Of a stretch of 64,000 bases of DNA, positions 59,734 through 64,000 are shown one piece after another. Numbering within the stretch: position 1 is the first letter of the stretch; the number at the start of each line of letters is the position of its first letter. The notes beneath the pieces were generated by a model, which was given only the letters and a program-made list of their open reading frames with translations, did no database searches and had not been told where the DNA came from. Origin of the DNA: Bacillota bacterium. Its GTDB lineage: Bacteria; Bacillota; Clostridia; Peptostreptococcales; Anaerovoracaceae. The stretch is from contig JAAVYD010000034.1 in the NCBI GenBank assembly GCA_022790955.1, positions 1-64,000 on the forward strand, read 5' to 3'. The position numbers and the translations under genes were made by a program.

Positions 59734-60657
59734 CTATATATCCTTTGAAACCAATTCCCTTACAGATGTGGCAAGACCGGCAAGACCCGCTATATTGGAA
59801 GGGATAATGAGTTTTGTAGCCTTACCGTCCGCAGCCTGAGCAAAGGCTTCCAGGCTCTTGAGAGAAATAACCTCGTCTGTCGGGCTGGATTCTACTATCA
59901 TCTTAATACCGTCAGCGGTAGCCTGCTGCACCATCCTGATAGCTTCAGCTTCGCCCTCCGCAGTCCTGATTGCAGCTTCCTTGCTTGCCTCGGCTTCAAG
60001 AATAGTCGCCTGTTTGCTCGCTTCAGCTTTAAGAATCTCCGCCTGTTTATTACCTTCAGCGATTAAAATAGCCGATTTCTTTTCTCCTTCTGCTTTGAGA
60101 ATTGCTTCTCTTCTTTCTCTTTCCGCACGCATCTGTTTTTCCATAGCTTCCTGGATATCCCTCGGCGGAACAATATTTTTTACTTCAACACGGTTAATCT
60201 TAATACCCCAGGCATCGGTAGCTTCATCTAATACTATCCTGATTTTGGAATTTATGATCTCGCGACTGGTCAGCGATTCGTCAAGCTCCAGCTCGCCGAT
60301 AATATTTCTCAGTGTAGTAGCCGTAAGATTTTCTATCGCAGCCATAGGATTAGCCACTCCATAAGTATAAAGTTTCGGATCTGTTATCTGAAAATAGATT
60401 ACCGTATCTATTTCCATAGTTACGTTATCCTTCGTAATAACCGGCTGAGGAGGAAAATCTATAACGTGTTCTTTTAAAGATACCTTCTTCGCTATCTTAT
60501 CTATAAGAGGGATCTTAACGTGAATGCCCACCTCCCAGGTTCCGCTGTACGCGCCAAGACGTTCCAGCACATAAGCATTTGCCTGAGGAACTATCCTTAT
60601 ATTAACAGCAATAAGAATCGCCGCTATAATAAGAATTATCATCATAAAAATCAGCAT
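59734..60657 (-). CDS. SPFH/band 7 (stomatin/QmcA-like) protein
   Basis: VPQANAYVLERLGAYSGTWEVGIHVKIPLIDKIAKKVSLKEHVIDFPPQPVITKDNV. Confidence 0.95.
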   Translation of the reverse strand: MLIFMMIILIIAAILIAVNIRIVPQANAYVLERLGAYSGTWEVGIHVKIPLIDKIAKKVSLKEHVIDFPPQPVITKDNVTMEIDTVIYFQITDPKLYTYGVANPMAAIENLTATTLRNIIGELELDESLTSREIINSKIRIVLDEATDAWGIKINRVEVKNIVPPRDIQEAMEKQMRAERERREAILKAEGEKKSAILIAEGNKQAEILKAEASKQATILEAEASKEAAIRTAEGEAEAIRMVQQATADGIKMIVESSPTDEVISLKSLEAFAQAADGKATKLIIPSNIAGLAGLATSVRELVSKDI

Positions 60658-60658
60658 A

Positions 60659-61126
60659 CTAATTTTCCTTTCTAACTATAAGTTTGACACCTTCAATCGC
60701 TAAAACAATAACCCTGTCTCCTGAGGAGATTTCCGGAGAATCTTCCGCCAAAACGGCAGTCCATATCTTGTTATCAGCTTTTACGGTACCGTTTTCATAT
60801 TTCCTAATATCGGACTCCGCCGATCCGGTCATTCCCACAACAGCGTCGACATTAGTCTTTACAGTATCTTTGTTTAACTTTTTTACTGCAAGAGGTCTTG
60901 TAAAATAAAGCAGCAGCAAAGATACCAGTATAAATATTAAAAGCTGTAAAAGAAAATTATCCGTAAAAAAAGATGCAACCGCCGCGATCAACGCGCCTCC
61001 TGCAAACCAGATAGTTCCAAGTCCCATAGTCATCGCTTCCACTATACCGAGCACCACCGCCGCAGCCAGCCACAATACCCACATCGGCATCCATTCGTCT
61101 GCCATACTTGATAAAAAATCAAACAT
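60659..61126 (-). CDS. NfeD-family membrane protein
   Basis: 155 aa membrane N-terminus plus OB-fold VVGMTGSAESDI...GDRVIVLAIEGVKLIV, adjacent to SPFH gene. Confidence 0.9.
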   Translation of the reverse strand: MFDFLSSMADEWMPMWVLWLAAAVVLGIVEAMTMGLGTIWFAGGALIAAVASFFTDNFLLQLLIFILVSLLLLYFTRPLAVKKLNKDTVKTNVDAVVGMTGSAESDIRKYENGTVKADNKIWTAVLAEDSPEISSGDRVIVLAIEGVKLIVRKEN

Positions 61127-61249
61127 AAAGCTCCTTCCGCTTAATCAGAGAATATATTATATGTATTTCATTATCTATTATACCTTAATTCAAAGGCAAA
61201 AAGCTAAATATTCAACAGAAAATACAATAAATATTAAAAAAGAAAAATA

Positions 61250-62341
61250 TTAACGCTCTTTCAGATTTTTTATCAATTCCGCCGTTTCCGAAAGCAGTAC
61301 TTCCTCAATCTCCATTTCGTCTACCCTTTTTATTATTTCGCCTTTTTTGAAAATTACGCCCATACGCTCGCCGCACGCCACGCCTACATCCGCCTGAGCA
61401 GCCTCGCCTGGACCGTTCACCGCGCAGCCCATTACCGCAATGGTTATCTGCGGCAGATTTCGCTTTATCATTTCCGCTTCGAGCGGAGCGATTTTTTTCA
61501 TGAGCCTATCTGTTATCTCCGGCATATTCGTCCGGCATCTTGCGCAGGTCGGACAGGAAACCACATTAATACCCGAATCCAGATTGCCCGTACACTTTAA
61601 TATTTCCATAGCAACAGGAATCTCTTTCAGAGGATCGCCCGTGAGCGAAACCCGCAGGGTATCCCCGATGCCCGCAAGCAGGATCGCTCCAAGTCCTACC
61701 GAAGACTTGACCGTCCCACGCCGCTCGTCGCCGGATTCCGTCACGCCTATATGAAGCGGATAATCCGTTTTCTCGGACATTAAAAGATACGTTTTGTAAT
61801 TTAATATTACATCCGAAGCCTTAACAGAAATTACTATATCTTCAAAATCCATGCTCTCCACGAGCCGAACCTTTTTCAGCACGCTCTCCACGAGTCCTGC
61901 CGCGGTAACGCCGCCGTATTTCGCAAGAATATCTTTCTCCACTGAACCGGAATTTACCCCGATCCTTATAGGAATCTTCCGTGCCTTCGCCGCGTTCACC
62001 ACCGCGCGCACCCTGTCCTCAGAACCTATATTCCCCGGATTTATGCGCACCTTATCCGCGCCCTTTTCTATCGCCGCCACCGCCAGCCTGTAATCAAAAT
62101 GGATATCCGCAACAAGCGGCATATCCGTGCGCTTTCTTATCCTGCCGAACGCCTCAGCCGCCTCGGCATCAGGCACCGCCAGCCTTACAATCTGACATCC
62201 TGCTTCCTCAAGCGCCTTTATCTGCGCCAGAGTAGCCTCCGCATCCCTCGTATCCGTATTCGTCATCGACTGAATAACGACCGGCGCGCCTCCTCCGATC
62301 TTGATCCCTCTGCAGGTTATTTGTTTTGTGATTTTTTTCAT
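61250..62341 (-). CDS. ispG: 4-hydroxy-3-methylbut-2-enyl diphosphate synthase
   Basis: GGGAPVVIQSMTNTDTRDAEAT...NPGNIGS...CPTCARCRTN...MGCAVNGPGEA. Confidence 0.97.
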   Translation of the reverse strand: MKKITKQITCRGIKIGGGAPVVIQSMTNTDTRDAEATLAQIKALEEAGCQIVRLAVPDAEAAEAFGRIRKRTDMPLVADIHFDYRLAVAAIEKGADKVRINPGNIGSEDRVRAVVNAAKARKIPIRIGVNSGSVEKDILAKYGGVTAAGLVESVLKKVRLVESMDFEDIVISVKASDVILNYKTYLLMSEKTDYPLHIGVTESGDERRGTVKSSVGLGAILLAGIGDTLRVSLTGDPLKEIPVAMEILKCTGNLDSGINVVSCPTCARCRTNMPEITDRLMKKIAPLEAEMIKRNLPQITIAVMGCAVNGPGEAAQADVGVACGERMGVIFKKGEIIKRVDEMEIEEVLLSETAELIKNLKER

Positions 62342-62449
62342 AATGTACTCCGTGAAAGGGTTGAATGGTTGTATTGATAAATATATAGATTATCTTATTA
62401 TTGTATATTAACTACTGTATATTGCATATTTTTAGTAAAATATATAATA

Positions 62450-64000
62450 TCACTCTACTCCGAGAGCTTTAAATACAGCATCTTCTGCAGTGCTATAAAA
62501 AATTAAGTTAAAACATCCTATAAGTTCTGCAGGAACAGTACCAAGATCTGCAGCCGATGTAATTGGCAGCAGGACTTTTTTAGCTCCGCTGTCAAGACAC
62601 ACTTGCAGAGAATTTGCTAATTCTTCAACCTTAATCATAGTTCCGCTGATGCTAATTTCTCCTAACACTGCTGTTGAACTTAAAATCGGTTTTCCGATAG
62701 CAATAGAACATAATGCAATTAATGTTGGCAATGCCAATCTGCTCATCATTCCTATACCCTGCAAATCCTGATAATTTACAATATAATCCTTAGTGGTAGT
62801 ACTTATAGCTCCACTGATCCGATTTCCGTTTGCTTTCAGAAAATTAAACGCTGTATTTGAAGATTCTTTTGCTTCACGATCAGAACCTATACCAGTTCGT
62901 TCAAACTTACCGCTACCTGGCAGCATCTGAGATTCCAAACGAAATACACCTATCATTCCTGATTTTCCATGTCCTACAGTATATACCTGCCCCGGATTAC
63001 ACATTCCCTCTGGTATTAGTTTTCCGCCGCCTTGTTCCGGTACAGATACATAATTTTCTTCAAAAGTATCGTTATCAATATATGAAAAATTCACATCATA
63101 AAATTCCATTCCTCCCAGCTTCTTCAACTGTTCCTTAACACGACGTCTCATTTCCAGCGATAACTTTAAAATCTCCTCTAATTGCTCTTTTGAAAACTCA
63201 CCATGTGGATACAACAGTTTTAAAAAACCTCCAACCATCTTTCTTACAGCAATCGTATCACGTTGATTCAGATTCTTTCCCAAATGAAAATATTTGTCTA
63301 AAGCATCTCCATACTGTTCTTTACGAAGTTCACGAACAAACTCTGCAAGATAATCCGTAATGAAACCATAATCATCTGTAAAATGTTCCGGTCTAAATTT
63401 TGGTATTTCCCAGCCGGGAATATAACAATGCATACGATCAAGGAACGCTGTATCTGTTCCCATTTCTGTAGGAAACGGATCGAATAAACTCGAAGTTTTA
63501 AGCAGAACATCCACACTTTGATTTATATTACCTACAAACACCATTGATGCGGAAGCCGCTTTTTCTTCTTTCCCACGGGCAAAAGAACCTGAAGCCATGT
63601 AATCTTTCATAATCTGAATACCGTCTTTATCCTTAAAGTTGATACCTGCGACCTCATCAAATGCTACACAGTCCCACATACCAACTAAACCAACTGTCTT
63701 TCTTCCCATATTGTAAAAAAGGTTCGCAACCGTTGTCTGACCGCCGGAAACAAGAATACTATTTGGCGAAATTTCTTTATAAAGATGAGATTTTCCTGTG
63801 CTTCTCGGACCAAGCTCACAAAGATTAAAATTATTTTCTATAAGCGGAATCATTCGTGTAAGTAAAAGCCACTTTTCACGCTCCTGCAGATTATCCGGCT
63901 CCATACCGATAGAACGAAGCAATACGTCTATCCATTCTTCTTTCGTAAACGCTTTTCTGCCTTCTTTTACTTCATTAATATTTATATGCGGCATCTGAAT
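62450..64000 (-). CDS. brxL: BREX system Lon-like protease BrxL, 5' end outside window
   Basis: RSTGKSHLYKEISPNSILVSGGQTTVANLFYN...GNINQ...; frame stays open to the window edge (..IQMPHININEV). Confidence 0.9.
   Translation of the reverse strand: MQMPHININEVKEGRKAFTKEEWIDVLLRSIGMEPDNLQEREKWLLLTRMIPLIENNFNLCELGPRSTGKSHLYKEISPNSILVSGGQTTVANLFYNMGRKTVGLVGMWDCVAFDEVAGINFKDKDGIQIMKDYMASGSFARGKEEKAASASMVFVGNINQSVDVLLKTSSLFDPFPTEMGTDTAFLDRMHCYIPGWEIPKFRPEHFTDDYGFITDYLAEFVRELRKEQYGDALDKYFHLGKNLNQRDTIAVRKMVGGFLKLLYPHGEFSKEQLEEILKLSLEMRRRVKEQLKKLGGMEFYDVNFSYIDNDTFEENYVSVPEQGGGKLIPEGMCNPGQVYTVGHGKSGMIGVFRLESQMLPGSGKFERTGIGSDREAKESSNTAFNFLKANGNRISGAISTTTKDYIVNYQDLQGIGMMSRLALPTLIALCSIAIGKPILSSTAVLGEISISGTMIKVEELANSLQVCLDSGAKKVLLPITSAADLGTVPAELIGCFNLIFYSTAEDAVFKALGVE

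Overview
64-kb window from an anaerobic Firmicutes (Clostridia/Eubacteriales-like) chromosome, mostly minus-strand housekeeping genes. Left part: nadD-aspS-hisS-hemZ-MBL-relA, then secF-secD, a SCIFF (ranthipeptide) maturase and precursor, yajC and tRNA-Leu. Middle: an accessory zone (12-42 kb) with a three-gene FAD-oxidase/CCG Fe-S operon, an SLH-anchored GH5 cellulase, three separate BlaI/BlaR1(M56)-type sensor modules, an AAA/PD-(D/E)XK protein, metF, MATE, pseudogene remnants and three families of short dispersed repeats (two MITE-like). Right part: pnp-rpsO-ribF-truB-nrnA-rbfA-infB-ylxQ-ylxR-nusA-rimP, polC, SPFH/NfeD and ispG. The right edge holds a 5'-truncated brxL, which suggests a BREX phage-defence locus continuing beyond the window. 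Most notable observations: (1) PolC appears to lack the DnaQ-like 3'-5' exonuclease insertion while its PHP domain keeps a complete-looking set of metal ligands; (2) three BlaI/BlaR1 modules in 21 kb with different ectodomains and no linked beta-lactamase, one with a transpeptidase-like domain in which SxxK reads SxxR; (3) a MITE-like element whose terminus supplies the stop codon of an FAD oxidase gene; (4) NusA carrying an acidic 14-aa tandem repeat tail; (5) a repeat family sitting exactly at the U-tract of two intrinsic terminators; (6) a SCIFF precursor missing from the ORF track. All family assignments are from reading the translations; no searches were run.
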